Part shown: piece by piece, positions 1-8,891 of the stretch
Position numbering within the stretch: position 1 is the first letter of the stretch
How the letters are laid out: every line of letters begins with the position of its first letter
Origin: Salmonirosea aquatica
GTDB taxonomy: Bacteria; Bacteroidota; Bacteroidia; Cytophagales; Spirosomataceae
Assembly: GCF_009296315.1 (NCBI RefSeq)
Contig: NZ_WHLY01000002.1
Location: 992,001-1,056,000, forward strand
DNA length: 64,000 nt
Direction: 5' to 3'
Notes under the pieces: model-generated
The model's database searches: none
Seen by the model: the letters and a program-made list of their open reading frames with translations, nothing else
What the model was told of the DNA's origin: nothing
Position numbers and translations under genes: made by a program

Positions 1-152
1 TTGATGAATCCGTAATGCACGCGGTACTCGATGCGTTCGCCGGTACCAAAACTACTATTGGGAACCTGACGGTAGGTGTCCTTCATCCGGAAGGCGGTTA
101 CGCCCAGCGCCAGGCCTGCAAAGATTAAGATGATTAGCTGTTTGTGTTTCAT
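1..152 (-). CDS. DUF3108-like exported protein, N-terminal part only
   Basis: The first 50 codons of a minus-strand gene that runs off the left edge. It opens with ATG at 152 and a short hydrophobic stretch (KQLIILIFAGLALGVTAF) that fits a signal peptide or membrane anchor. It continues into GERIEYRVHYGFI, which resembles the opening strand of DUF3108 proteins of Bacteroidota (YRVHYGF is typical). DUF3108 proteins are exported and poorly characterised. The start is 34 bp downstream of the neighbouring aminopeptidase-like gene on the same strand. The family call rests on this short motif only. Confidence 0.55.
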   Translation of the reverse strand, partial: MKHKQLIILIFAGLALGVTAFRMKDTYRQVPNSSFGTGERIEYRVHYGFI

Positions 153-186
153 AGTTCCCTAATTTTCATAGCTGTGAAGGGCTTTC

Positions 187-1221
187 TTACAGGGATGGGT
201 ACTTATCTTTCAGATACTTCATGTACTTTTTAAAATCCCCGCCAAATTTTTGCTCAAACTCTTTTCGAAATGTGTTCTGCTTCGACTTATAGGTCTGATA
301 CCCTATAAAATACGCATTATTCGGCAGTTTGGTTTCCGTGCTATCGGCTTTCTTACTGAACGTCACCTGACCAGCCAGTAGTGTATCGGCCGAGGAAACG
401 ATCTGTCGAATCAGATTCCTTTTAAGGGTATCCTTCCGTACTTCCACTTTCTGATCCCTGAACGTGGCATACAAACTATCCAGTTGCCGACCTCCCCGCA
501 AGATATGCTGCGAATAGGCATCGTTGTACTTTTTGGAGAATTCGTATTTTTTCAATTCTTCTGATTCCGGACCGTATTTGTAGGTAAGAAAACGGATCGC
601 TCCCCAATCGCCAACGAAGCTCGCCAGGTTCTCGTTCAATTCCAGATTGTTTTTCACAAAAAGCGTTCCGTGGGTCAATTCGTGTAAAATCAGGTTCGTC
701 AGGCTACCCTGAGAACGGTACAACATGCTGGATAAAATGGGGTCCTTAAGGTACCCTAGCGTCGACCAGGCCGACACTTCATTAATGTCCGTGTCGTACC
801 CCGCCTGAATCAGTTCAGCCTCCTGCTGATTGGCTTTTTCCTCCTCAAAAAACCCCTTGTAGGGAAAGGTACCCACCAGCGGAAACTTCCATTCTTTGGC
901 GGCCAGTTTGTACCGCTCCGATGCCGTCACGACCCACAGAATGGGCTTACCGTGCTGATTGTAGAATGTCGTATAGTTTTTCGAAGGATTGAGCCCCAGC
1001 GAATCCACGCCGAACTTTTTAATTTCCTGAATTAACGCGATGCGCCGTTTGAGCGAATCGGGGAAGGCTGGATCAGCCATGACTTCCTCCACATCCTGGA
1101 CGTTCCTGAGAATGTGGATTTGCCCCGAAGCCTGCCACCAGCCATAGCGGATTTCATTACGATAAAACAAGCCTACAAGAATGAGTACCAGTAAGGTCCC
1201 CCAGGCAATGGTTTTGAGCAT
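187..1221 (-). CDS. Putative membrane-anchored zinc aminopeptidase (PF10023-like)
   Basis: A 344-residue protein. The ATG at 1221 is chosen because it is followed at once by a membrane anchor (MLKTIAWGTLLVLILVGLFY); the frame extends upstream only to a TTG at 1335, which would add an unlikely 38-residue leader. The core holds the zinc motif HELTH (in ILHELTHGTLF) and a downstream NENLASFVGDWG that supplies a candidate glutamate ligand. This pattern fits the putative aminopeptidase family COG4324/PF10023. The N-terminal anchor suggests the catalytic part faces the periplasm. Substrate is unknown. It is followed on the same strand by the partial DUF3108 gene. Confidence 0.75.
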   Translation of the reverse strand: MLKTIAWGTLLVLILVGLFYRNEIRYGWWQASGQIHILRNVQDVEEVMADPAFPDSLKRRIALIQEIKKFGVDSLGLNPSKNYTTFYNQHGKPILWVVTASERYKLAAKEWKFPLVGTFPYKGFFEEEKANQQEAELIQAGYDTDINEVSAWSTLGYLKDPILSSMLYRSQGSLTNLILHELTHGTLFVKNNLELNENLASFVGDWGAIRFLTYKYGPESEELKKYEFSKKYNDAYSQHILRGGRQLDSLYATFRDQKVEVRKDTLKRNLIRQIVSSADTLLAGQVTFSKKADSTETKLPNNAYFIGYQTYKSKQNTFRKEFEQKFGGDFKKYMKYLKDKYPSL

Positions 1222-1402
1222 ATTCGAAGCAGTAAGTTTAAAATCACCCGCCCGAAAAATCTGAAAGGCGGTTGGCCGGTCAAATGTAGGATCATTTCTG
1301 CTTTGCCCAAAACCTACACAAAAAAGCCTTGCCAATTCATGCAGCTGGTGCGCATTAATCGGGCAAAGGCCAGGCAGTAAATCGACTTTCCAAGAACTGC
1401 TT

Positions 1403-2149
1403 TTACATGTATTTCAAGTCGTTATTGGCTTTCAGCTTGATCACGTGTAGTGCGTTTAATAGCCTGATGAGCGGGTAGGTAGGATCGAATTCATGCCATT
1501 TGATGCCAAAATTGGCCCGGCCGCCGAACTTGTGGTGGTTGTTGTGGTAGGACTCGCCCATCATCAGGAAATCGAAGGGTATCAGATTCTTCGCCGTATC
1601 GTCCACCTTGAAATTCACGTAACCATATCGGTGGGCGTACCAATTGATAATCACGCCATGCACGGGGCCCATCAGGTAGTGAATAGGCAGCAACAGGAAC
1701 ATCCACCAGGCCGTGGCAAAATGTATGTAAAAAAGTGTGTAAAGTACCCCCCAGCCTAAACGCGAAACCCAGGAGTCGCCCAGCCGCTCCATAAACGCCC
1801 AGTGAGGTACCCCTCTTTTAAATTTCGGCTCAATAGTATCCTGATGATTCAAAATGGTGTTGTAGTAGTTTTTGGTTTTCCACATCATGTCCACTACGCT
1901 ACTCGAGAAACCCGGCGAATGGGGGTCTTCTTCGGTGTCGGCATAGGCATGGTGCAGCCGGTGCATGACCCCGTACGCGTAAGGGCTCAGAAACGATGAT
2001 CCCTGAAAAATCCAAGTAAGGGTATAGAAAAACTTTTCCCAGACCGGACTCATCGTAAACATTTTGTGCGCGGCGTAGCGATGCAGAAAAAAAGTCTGCA
2101 TAAGCAGAGAAAGGTACCAGTGGGCAACGAAGAACAAGAAGATTTCCAT
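1403..2149 (-). CDS. Acyl-CoA/fatty acid desaturase
   Basis: A 248-residue integral membrane di-iron desaturase. Three histidine boxes are visible: HRYAAH near the N-terminus, HRLHH in the first loop and HNNHH near the C-terminus, separated by hydrophobic membrane segments. This is the stearoyl-CoA 9-desaturase-like family, which inserts a double bond into acyl chains using O2. The ATG at 2149 (MEIFLFFVAHWY) is the first ATG in frame; a TTG at 2185 would add 12 residues. A perfect 17-bp palindrome lies 75 bp upstream and may be its operator. Whether the substrate is acyl-CoA or lipid-bound cannot be told. Confidence 0.88.
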   Translation of the reverse strand: MEIFLFFVAHWYLSLLMQTFFLHRYAAHKMFTMSPVWEKFFYTLTWIFQGSSFLSPYAYGVMHRLHHAYADTEEDPHSPGFSSSVVDMMWKTKNYYNTILNHQDTIEPKFKRGVPHWAFMERLGDSWVSRLGWGVLYTLFYIHFATAWWMFLLLPIHYLMGPVHGVIINWYAHRYGYVNFKVDDTAKNLIPFDFLMMGESYHNNHHKFGGRANFGIKWHEFDPTYPLIRLLNALHVIKLKANNDLKYM

Positions 2150-2223
2150 AAAAAAGACAATTGAAGGCGAATATTTTTTTGACAAAAATAGAGGCCTGAA
2201 ATCGCATAAGAGATGAGCATAAT

Positions 2224-2240
2224 CAGTTTCCAGGAAACTG
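2224..2240. promoter_or_regulatory. 17-bp perfect palindrome upstream of the desaturase gene
   Basis: CAGTTTCC-A-GGAAACTG: two 8-base arms around one central base. The spacer is too short for an RNA hairpin loop, so a dimeric repressor site is the more natural reading. It lies 75 bp upstream of the desaturase start, and desaturase genes are often controlled by dedicated regulators. No regulator gene is adjacent. Confidence 0.4.
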
Positions 2241-2692
2241 GTGTTCTTTTTTGAATAATTTATTTATACGCAAAGCCCAGGCGTTGATCTTGACTATGTT
2301 CAATTCCCAGTTTTTATAGGAGGGGGTACGTTTAGCGGCCTTCTGCCCTATCTCCCTAGCTCTCACATCCCCAGTTTGGCAGAATACAGCCTGGCATGTA
2401 GGCGCTAGCCCGATTGCAGCGTTCCCACCTGCCTCATATCATACAGCAGAAATATACAAAAATAGTAAGGTACCTGATCCTTAATTCCATAGGAAAACAG
2501 GTGGCTAGCGATTATGCGTAAAGCGGTATGCTTGAGTCTAATTCTGGCCTTTTTTCGTGCGAAGCAGGACATTCTGTTGGCTACAATCAATAAAATATCG
2601 GCAAAATGCAGAAGGTCAGGAACCGCTGAAATAGTAATTCAGAGGGTCTTGCATAGGCATAAAAAAAGTATTGATTATAATACAAGAATGAA

Positions 2693-2723
2693 TTGGCTAT
2701 GTCAATAATTAAATATATATTTA
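2693..2723 (+). promoter_or_regulatory. Candidate promoter for recA
   Basis: TTGG at 2693-2696 and TATATTTA at 2716-2723 are separated by 19 bases. This resembles the Bacteroidota -33 TTTG / -7 TAnnTTTG pattern with one mismatch in each box. It would give a leader of about 80 nt before the recA ATG. No SOS-box-like palindrome was recognised. Confidence 0.35.
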
Positions 2724-2811
2724 CACTTCAATTCAATACAATGCGGAAGCGGTTGGGACGTACATTCGACCGCCTTTTTTATGTTTCAAACAAAATTTTC
2801 AAACTTCCTTT

Positions 2812-3876
2812 ATGGCACAAGCAGTTGACGCAGACAGCAAACTTAAGGCCCTGCAAACGACACTCGAGAAATTAGACAAAACCTACGGGAAAGGTACCGT
2901 AATGCGCCTTAGCGATAGCAAGGTTTTGGATATCCCCACTATTTCAACCGGCTCGCTGGGTCTGGATTTGGCTTTGGGAATCGGCGGTATGCCCCGCGGT
3001 CGCGTGGTCGAAATTTATGGTCCTGAATCGTCAGGAAAGACTACCCTGGCGATGCATTGCATTGCTGAAGCCCAGAAGAAAGGCGGCCTTGCTGCTATTG
3101 TGGATGCCGAACATGCCTTCGACCGTTCCTATGCCGAAAAACTGGGAATCGATACCAAAAATCTACTTATTTCGCAGCCCGATAGCGGCGAGCAGGCTCT
3201 TGAAATTACTGAGCATCTGATTAGTAGCGGTGCCTTGGACATTATCGTGATCGACTCCGTGGCTGCTCTCGTGCCCCGTGCCGAGTTGGAAGGCGAAATG
3301 GGTGACAGCAAGATGGGCCTCCAGGCGCGTCTGATGTCGCAGGCTTTACGTAAGCTTACCGGTGTCATCAGCAAAACGGGTTGCTGCTGCATCTTCATCA
3401 ACCAGCTGCGTGAAAAGATTGGGGTTATGTTTGGCAATCCCGAAACCACTACGGGGGGTAATGCCCTGAAATACTACTGCTCCGTTCGTCTCGACATCCG
3501 GCGCGTGGGTCAGATTAAGGAGAGCGCCGATAATATCCTGGGGAACCGTACCCGTGTGAAAGTGGTCAAAAACAAACTGGCTCCTCCTTTCAAAGTGATT
3601 GAGTTCGATATCATGTACGGTGAGGGAATTTCCAAGGCCGGTGAAATTATCGACCTGGCCGTTGAACTGGATATCGTCAAAAAATCAGGTTCCTGGTTTA
3701 GTTATGATGGGAATCGCCTGGGTCAAGGCCGTGACGCGGTCAAGTCCCTGATCAAGGACAATCCCGAACTGATGGAAGAACTGGAAAATAAAATTAAAGC
3801 CAAGGTAAGTGGAGACCCCGAAGTACTGGTAGACACTAGCGAACCTAACATAGTGGACGAAGGCTCGCCCGAATAA
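2812..3876 (+). CDS. recA: Recombinase RecA
   Basis: A 354-residue full-length RecA, the ATP-dependent strand-exchange protein that also triggers LexA-type autocleavage. The Walker A motif GPESSGKT is at residues 70-77. The signature stretch around [20 protein letters not shown] is intact, as is the C-terminal domain with an acidic tail. ATG is at 2812. The gene is monocistronic: it has its own upstream region and a very strong hairpin about 40 bp past the stop, and faces a convergent AAA ATPase gene. Confidence 0.98.
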   Translation: MAQAVDADSKLKALQTTLEKLDKTYGKGTVMRLSDSKVLDIPTISTGSLGLDLALGIGGMPRGRVVEIYGPESSGKTTLAMHCIAEAQKKGGLAAIVDAEHAFDRSYAEKLGIDTKNLLISQPDSGEQALEITEHLISSGALDIIVIDSVAALVPRAELEGEMGDSKMGLQARLMSQALRKLTGVISKTGCCCIFINQLREKIGVMFGNPETTTGGNALKYYCSVRLDIRRVGQIKESADNILGNRTRVKVVKNKLAPPFKVIEFDIMYGEGISKAGEIIDLAVELDIVKKSGSWFSYDGNRLGQGRDAVKSLIKDNPELMEELENKIKAKVSGDPEVLVDTSEPNIVDEGSPE

Positions 3877-3915
3877 TTTTTTTTCATTACTGGCTTTCAG
3901 ATTCCGTATTTGAAG

Positions 3916-3971
3916 GTACCTCAAGCAGCAATGCCCCGCTCGACCGAGCGGGGCATTGCTGCTTGAGGTAC
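3916..3971. terminator. Perfect 27-bp-arm hairpin between recA and a convergent gene
   Basis: Arms 3916-3942 and 3945-3971 are exact reverse complements with a nominal 2-nt gap (in practice a 4-nt loop). The core is GC-rich (GCCCCGCTCG). It sits between two convergent stop codons (3876 and 4047), so it can serve both directions. There is no clean T-run after it. The left arm contains a GGTACC site. Confidence 0.75.
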
Positions 3972-4046
3972 TAGTGGTTAGAGAATTAATAAATGACAAT
4001 TCCCTAAAATGTGAGGGCTAAACTCTCTAAATGTTTGGAATGCGAG

Positions 4047-5609
4047 TCAAAATGGCTTTCCGTTATCATCATCATCGTCGTCATCGAAGTCAAAGCCATA
4101 AGTGTCATCGTCGTCATCTTCTGCTCCCGGCCCGGAGAACATGCTACTCACCAAATCCTTGAAATGGGTACCTTTGTCAAGAGCCTGTTTCCCAATGAGC
4201 GAGTACTCAGCCATCCCGTGCAGGGCAAACTCCATCATAAAGAGTTTTTCTTCTTTTGGCAGGCGCGCGGTAAATTCATCTACAAAATCGTCAAGTCCTT
4301 CGATAGTTTTTAGACGCGCCTCATACTCGCGATTGGTCATATCACTCATCAGATCCATTTCATTATTGGCTCCAAACCAGTCGGTGATTTTGGCAAATGG
4401 ATTCCGCTTCGATTTCTTTGCTTTTTCAGGATTAGGGAAAAAATTCAGGAATTGGGTACGGATCGCTTTGCCAATCAGATTCTGCGCCACAATAACAGGC
4501 CCCTCTACTTCCCCTTCGTACACCAGCTCGACCTTGCCACAGATGGCAGGCACTACCCCGTATAAATCAGAAATGCGAACGTAGGTATCTTTTTCGCTGT
4601 TGAGCAACGCCCGACGTTCGGCTGCACTCAGTAAACTTTCATAGGCCGAAATCGTCATCCGCGCCGAAACCCCACTCTTACTATCCACGTACTCGCTCTC
4701 GCGTGCCTCAAAGGCGATCTGCTCGATCAGAGTCTTCACAAGTTGGTTCGTACGCACCATACCCTTTTGCTCCGGCTTCACGTGCGCTTCCTGTTCGGTG
4801 ATCTTCTGGCCCGTTTCCAGGCTTTTAGGATAGTGCGTTACAATCTGGCTGTCAATCCGGTCTTTCAGAGGCGTCACGATGCTACCCCGGTTGGTATAAT
4901 CCTCAGGGTTAGCCGTGAACACAAACTGGATGTCCAGTGGCAGCCGCAGTTTGAAGCCGCGAATCTGGATATCACCTTCCTGCAGAATATTGAACAAAGC
5001 TACCTGGATGCGAGCCTGCAGATCAGGCAATTCGTTGATAACAAAAATTCCCCGATGCGAACGCGGAATCAGCCCAAAGTGAATGACGCGTTCGTCGGAA
5101 TAGGGTAGCTTAAGAGTAGCAGCCTTGATCGGGTCCACATCCCCGATCAGGTCGGCCACCGACACATCGGGAGTAGCCAGTTTTTCGGTATAGCGTTCGG
5201 AGCGGTGCATCCAGGCCACAGGCGTGCTATCTCCCTTTTCTTCTACAATATCCTTGGCTACCCGGGACAAGGGGGCCAGGGGATCGTCATTCAGGTCAGT
5301 ACCCGGAATGTAGGGAATATACTCATCGAGCAGGTTGACCATCATCCGGGCAATCCGGGTTTTGGCCTGTCCGCGTAAACCCAGCAAATTGATGTTGTGC
5401 ATCGATAGTATGGCGCGCTCCACATCGGGAATCACAGTGTCTTCATAGCCCCAGATGCCAGGAAATACTTCTTCTTTCCGGCGGATTTTTTCAATTAAAT
5501 TGTCTCGGAGTTCCTGTTTAATGGTTTTGGGACGATAGCCCGCCGATTTCAGCTCGCCCAACGTATCAATAGTCTTTCGCTGCTTCGCAGTCAGATCAGG
5601 ATAATTCAT
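4047..5609 (-). CDS. Magnesium-chelatase-like (ChlI/BchI-type) AAA+ ATPase
   Basis: A 520-residue AAA+ ATPase of the MoxR / magnesium chelatase subunit I group. Walker A is GLRGQAKTR (residues 77-85) and the Walker B region is GIFVINELPDL (about 187-197). The C-terminus ends in two runs of aspartates (DDDDD and DDDDDDD). No chlorophyll or cobalamin pathway is nearby, so a chaperone-like MoxR role is more likely than metal insertion; that is inference. No VWA-domain partner gene is adjacent. ATG at 5609. Confidence 0.85.
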   Translation of the reverse strand: MNYPDLTAKQRKTIDTLGELKSAGYRPKTIKQELRDNLIEKIRRKEEVFPGIWGYEDTVIPDVERAILSMHNINLLGLRGQAKTRIARMMVNLLDEYIPYIPGTDLNDDPLAPLSRVAKDIVEEKGDSTPVAWMHRSERYTEKLATPDVSVADLIGDVDPIKAATLKLPYSDERVIHFGLIPRSHRGIFVINELPDLQARIQVALFNILQEGDIQIRGFKLRLPLDIQFVFTANPEDYTNRGSIVTPLKDRIDSQIVTHYPKSLETGQKITEQEAHVKPEQKGMVRTNQLVKTLIEQIAFEARESEYVDSKSGVSARMTISAYESLLSAAERRALLNSEKDTYVRISDLYGVVPAICGKVELVYEGEVEGPVIVAQNLIGKAIRTQFLNFFPNPEKAKKSKRNPFAKITDWFGANNEMDLMSDMTNREYEARLKTIEGLDDFVDEFTARLPKEEKLFMMEFALHGMAEYSLIGKQALDKGTHFKDLVSSMFSGPGAEDDDDDTYGFDFDDDDDDDNGKPF

Positions 5610-5675
5610 GTATGAATGGTAAAAGAAGGAAAATGTACCCTAGTCTAACAACCGGGCGAATGAAATGGTTTGGCA

Positions 5676-6482
5676 TTACATGCCATAAAACAGCATCAGA
5701 AGGCGTTCGAAAAACCGCTGTGGTAAAAGAATTCGTAGCCAGATAGCAGTTTTCTGTAGTATAGGTCCCACGGTGTAATGAAGGCGGGGACTAGGGGTCT
5801 CAATAATCCGGGCGATCGCTTTGGCGATGACAATAGGCTTGTCGGCATTACTCACCTCTTCTTTGATCTGACGGTGTACCTTGGCAAAATTGTGAGCATA
5901 TACCGAATTTTTCTGTAGACTTGCCACGAGTCGGTTCTGATTGATGCTGGTTGCAATGTCACCAGGCAAGAGGCTGCACACATGGATATTGAACTCTTTC
6001 AATTCCATACTTAAGGATTCCGTCAGAGCATCCAGAGAGGCCTTGGTGGCACTGTATATTCCCCGGAAAGGCAAACCAATTTCTGCCGCAATCGAACTGA
6101 TATTCAGGATCAGGCCGTGTCCCTGCTTACGAAAAATAGGAATGACCCTACGACAAATACGCAAAGCTCCCATTACGTTGGTATTGAACACCTGATAAAT
6201 TAGTTCGTCGGTGGTCTCTTCGAGCGGACCCACAATCCCCAAACCGGCATTATTGATCAGTACGTCGAGTCTGCCTGCGCGTTCCAGTACTTCCTCCACC
6301 GCTTCCCGCACCGAGTCTTCACTTGTAACATCCATGCATACCCATTCAAAATGTGCCTCCTGCGGCTGAGTTCGGCTAGATCCGAATACGCGGTACCCCA
6401 AGCCTGAAAGGTATTCGGCCGCGCTGTGGCCAATACCTGAAGAAGCACCGGTAATCAGGATGACTTTTGAACTGGTTGACAT
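5676..6482 (-). CDS. SDR family oxidoreductase
   Basis: A 268-residue classical short-chain dehydrogenase. The nucleotide-binding motif TGASSGIG is near the N-terminus, NNAG follows around residue 75, then the catalytic Ser and YSATK pair (Tyr and Lys). The C-terminus is somewhat hydrophobic (ILLPQRFFERLLMLFYGM), which may give peripheral membrane contact. Substrate cannot be inferred; neighbours (rny upstream, AAA ATPase downstream) do not form a pathway with it. A terminator separates it from rny. Confidence 0.88.
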   Translation of the reverse strand: MSTSSKVILITGASSGIGHSAAEYLSGLGYRVFGSSRTQPQEAHFEWVCMDVTSEDSVREAVEEVLERAGRLDVLINNAGLGIVGPLEETTDELIYQVFNTNVMGALRICRRVIPIFRKQGHGLILNISSIAAEIGLPFRGIYSATKASLDALTESLSMELKEFNIHVCSLLPGDIATSINQNRLVASLQKNSVYAHNFAKVHRQIKEEVSNADKPIVIAKAIARIIETPSPRLHYTVGPILQKTAIWLRILLPQRFFERLLMLFYGM

Positions 6483-6510
6483 TGGTTATGGGTAAGTGGG
6501 CTACCCATAA

Positions 6511-6544
6511 AAACCCATGGCCCGAAGAGTTAGGCCATGGGTTT
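6511..6544 (-). terminator. Hairpin terminator downstream of rny
   Basis: Inverted repeat AAACCCATGGCC / GGCCATGGGTTT with 12-bp arms and a 10-nt loop, 20 bp past the rny stop and before the SDR start. Arms end in T/A runs that would give a short U-tract. Confidence 0.7.
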
Positions 6545-6563
6545 CCAGGGTTAAAGGTATGGC

Positions 6564-8129
6564 TTATCGGGCATAGGCCACGGAACGCATCTCGCGGATA
6601 ACGGTGATTTTGATCTGGCCGGGATACTGCATCTCCTTCTCTATTTTTTGCGAAATATCGAATGAAAGCAGGCTGGCTTTCTCATCGGTCACATTTTCGG
6701 CATCCACTATTACCCGTATTTCGCGTCCGGCCTGAATAGCGTAGCATTTTTCCACTCCCTCAAATGAAGTCGCCAGATTTTCCAGGTCACGCAGGCGCTT
6801 AATGTACGATTCCATCATCTCACGCCGGGCGCCCGGCCGTGAACCCGAGATTGCATCGCATACCTGAATGATGGGCGAAATGATGCTGGTTTTTTCGATT
6901 TCGTCATGGTGCGCCCCAATCGCATTACAGACTTCGGGATGTTCTTTGTATTTCTTGGCAAGTTCCATGCCTAGCAAGGCGTGTGGCATATCTGACTCTT
7001 CGTGCCATACTTTCCCAATATCGTGCAGAAGTCCCGCCCGCTTGGCTAGTTTCGCATTCAGTCCCAGTTCCGAGGCCATGGTTGCGCATAACTTGGCCAC
7101 TTCGCGGGAGTGCTGCAATAGATTTTGCCCGTATGACGACCGGAATCGCATCCGGCCAATCATCTTCACCAATTCGGGGTGTAGGCCGTGAACGCCCATA
7201 TCGATAACCGTACGTTCGCCGATTTCGATAATCTCATCCTCGATATTCTTACGGGTTTTGGCCACCACCTCCTCGATGCGGGCGGGGTGAATACGGCCAT
7301 CCTGAACCAGACGGTGCAGCGACAACCGCGCAATTTCCCGGCGTACCGGATCGAAGCCCGAAATTACGATGGCCTCCGGGGTATCATCCACAATAATTTC
7401 CACGCCCGTGGCAGCTTCTAAAGCACGGATGTTCCGGCCTTCCCGACCAATGATCTTCCCTTTGATGTCGTCATTTTCGATATTGAAAACGGAAACACAG
7501 TTCTCAATGGCATGTTCGGCCGCTGTCCGCTGGATGGTTTCGATCACGATTTTCTTCGCCTCTTTGGTAGCGGTCAATCGCGACTCCTCCATCACATTTT
7601 TTATGTGGGAAGCGGCCCTAGTTTCGGCTTCAGCGCGCAGTGCCTCTACGAGTTGATCGCGTGCTTCTGCGGCGGTGAGATTGGCAATTTTTTCCAACTG
7701 GGTCACTTGCTGGTTCAGCATGCGCTCGGCTTCTTCCCGGCGCTTGGTAGCAGTTTCTGTTTGCTGGGCAAGAGCGTTTTTCTGGGCTTCCAGTTCGTTT
7801 TCGCGGCGCTTGTTCTGCTCCATCAGCTGCGAGATGTTTTGCTCGCGCTGTTTAAGCTTCTGCTCGTTGGATTGCAGGATACCCCGCTTCTTATTGGCTT
7901 CTTCCTCAAATTCCTCCTTTAATCGCAGGTACTTTTCTTTAGCTTCTAAAATCCGGTCTTTCTTAACATTTTCAGCACTCAGTTCGGCATTGCGAAGAAT
8001 TTCGGCAGCTCTGGCCTGTGCTTCCTGCTCTATTTTGGCGGAAGACTTTTGAAAGAGCGTTTTAGCGATAAAAAAACCGACTGCCAGGGCACTGGCAATG
8101 GCAATTAGCATCCATACATATTGTGGCAT
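6564..8129 (-). CDS. rny: Ribonuclease Y
   Basis: A 521-residue membrane-anchored endoribonuclease that starts mRNA decay. An N-terminal transmembrane helix (about residues 5-22) is followed by a long charged coiled coil (about 25-200), a KH domain with [13 protein letters not shown], and an HD domain with HSREVAKL and GLLHDIGK supplying the metal-binding His-Asp pairs. Length matches the family. It is the last gene of a minus-strand run pheT, coiled-coil gene, zapA, rny, and ends at a hairpin terminator. Confidence 0.97.
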   Translation of the reverse strand: MPQYVWMLIAIASALAVGFFIAKTLFQKSSAKIEQEAQARAAEILRNAELSAENVKKDRILEAKEKYLRLKEEFEEEANKKRGILQSNEQKLKQREQNISQLMEQNKRRENELEAQKNALAQQTETATKRREEAERMLNQQVTQLEKIANLTAAEARDQLVEALRAEAETRAASHIKNVMEESRLTATKEAKKIVIETIQRTAAEHAIENCVSVFNIENDDIKGKIIGREGRNIRALEAATGVEIIVDDTPEAIVISGFDPVRREIARLSLHRLVQDGRIHPARIEEVVAKTRKNIEDEIIEIGERTVIDMGVHGLHPELVKMIGRMRFRSSYGQNLLQHSREVAKLCATMASELGLNAKLAKRAGLLHDIGKVWHEESDMPHALLGMELAKKYKEHPEVCNAIGAHHDEIEKTSIISPIIQVCDAISGSRPGARREMMESYIKRLRDLENLATSFEGVEKCYAIQAGREIRVIVDAENVTDEKASLLSFDISQKIEKEMQYPGQIKITVIREMRSVAYAR

Positions 8130-8232
8130 GACTCATTCCTGTTAACTAGGTGGTTTACGACTGCTGACCTACCCTATACAGGCAATTTATGCACGAAATG
8201 GCTCCAATGAAACGATTGTTCTGAGAATAGTT

Positions 8233-8538
8233 TTACAAACCTACAAGGGCTTCAGAAATGGTAGAATCCAGGTCATCCATCCGGTCTTCGAGGGCAGCTA
8301 TAAGTTTATTGAGCTGGTCCTGCGCCCTTTGTAGGGCCACCATGCAGTCCACCGATGACAGGGCGACGGCTTCGAGAGGGCCGTGGCCCTTAGCTTCGTG
8401 CAACTTTATTTTGTGCATAAAAACTTCATATCCTTCACGGTACATCGACTCCTGCTCAGTGGGCACACTGAGGTTGAAGCCCTTGTCCATGATCTTGATG
8501 AATACCGTCGAATACGATTTGGGTCTGATATCATCCAT
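8233..8538 (-). CDS. zapA: Cell division protein ZapA
   Basis: A 101-residue ZapA-family protein that binds and bundles FtsZ at the division site. The N-terminal globular part (VFIKIMDKGFNLSVP) is followed by a C-terminal coiled coil rich in Leu, Asp and Gln. The ATG at 8538 shares one base with the TAA stop of the upstream coiled-coil gene (TAATG), so translation is probably coupled. Confidence 0.88.
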   Translation of the reverse strand: MDDIRPKSYSTVFIKIMDKGFNLSVPTEQESMYREGYEVFMHKIKLHEAKGHGPLEAVALSSVDCMVALQRAQDQLNKLIAALEDRMDDLDSTISEALVGL

Positions 8539-8882
8539 TACAGGGTGTCCTCAAGTATTTCTATGCACTTATCAATCTCAACTATATATCGTTCTACTGA
8601 ATCTTTCAGTTCGGCTAAACCGTCTGTGGGTGTCAGCTTATTACTGACAATCTTAGCGAAATTTTTAGATTTATTAAAATCTTTTTGTACTAAACTGTAC
8701 TTTTTCCGGATTTGTTTTAACTCGTCCTCCAGCTGCTTATTGGCAGCCCGGAGTTCAGTATTTTCCCGTTCAAGCTTCAGCAAATCCCACTTTTGCTTGT
8801 TCTTGATGGCAATCAGGTGTTTTAGCTTCTCCCTGACGTTGTTCAACTTTACATTTAAACTATGAATCGGATAAACGGGCAT
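8538..8882 (-). CDS. Coiled-coil protein coupled to zapA
   Basis: A 114-residue protein, mostly heptad-patterned helix (LLKLERENTELRAANKQLED) with a short basic N-terminus. No enzymatic domain is visible. It lies 9 bp downstream of pheT and overlaps zapA by one base. The coupling to ZapA and its ZapB-like size and heptads suggest a division-related scaffold, but this is inferred from context, not homology. Confidence 0.75.
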   Translation of the reverse strand: MPVYPIHSLNVKLNNVREKLKHLIAIKNKQKWDLLKLERENTELRAANKQLEDELKQIRKKYSLVQKDFNKSKNFAKIVSNKLTPTDGLAELKDSVERYIVEIDKCIEILEDTL

Positions 8883-8891
8883 CGTACAGGG

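Larger units (their letters stand above)
2150..2811. other. Long intergenic region between divergent desaturase and recA
   Basis: About 660 bp without a convincing gene. Short open frames here have no recognisable product. It holds a 17-bp palindrome near the desaturase and, about 90 bp before recA, an A/T-rich promoter-like block. No RNA gene was recognised. Confidence 0.5.

Noticed and set aside
2405-2708. Short frames on both strands in the desaturase-recA gap
   Set aside because: No recognisable product, and they overlap each other on opposite strands.
5671-5685. TGGCAT / ATGCCA palindrome over the SDR stop codon as a terminator
   Set aside because: Only 6-bp arms with a 3-nt loop and no T-run.
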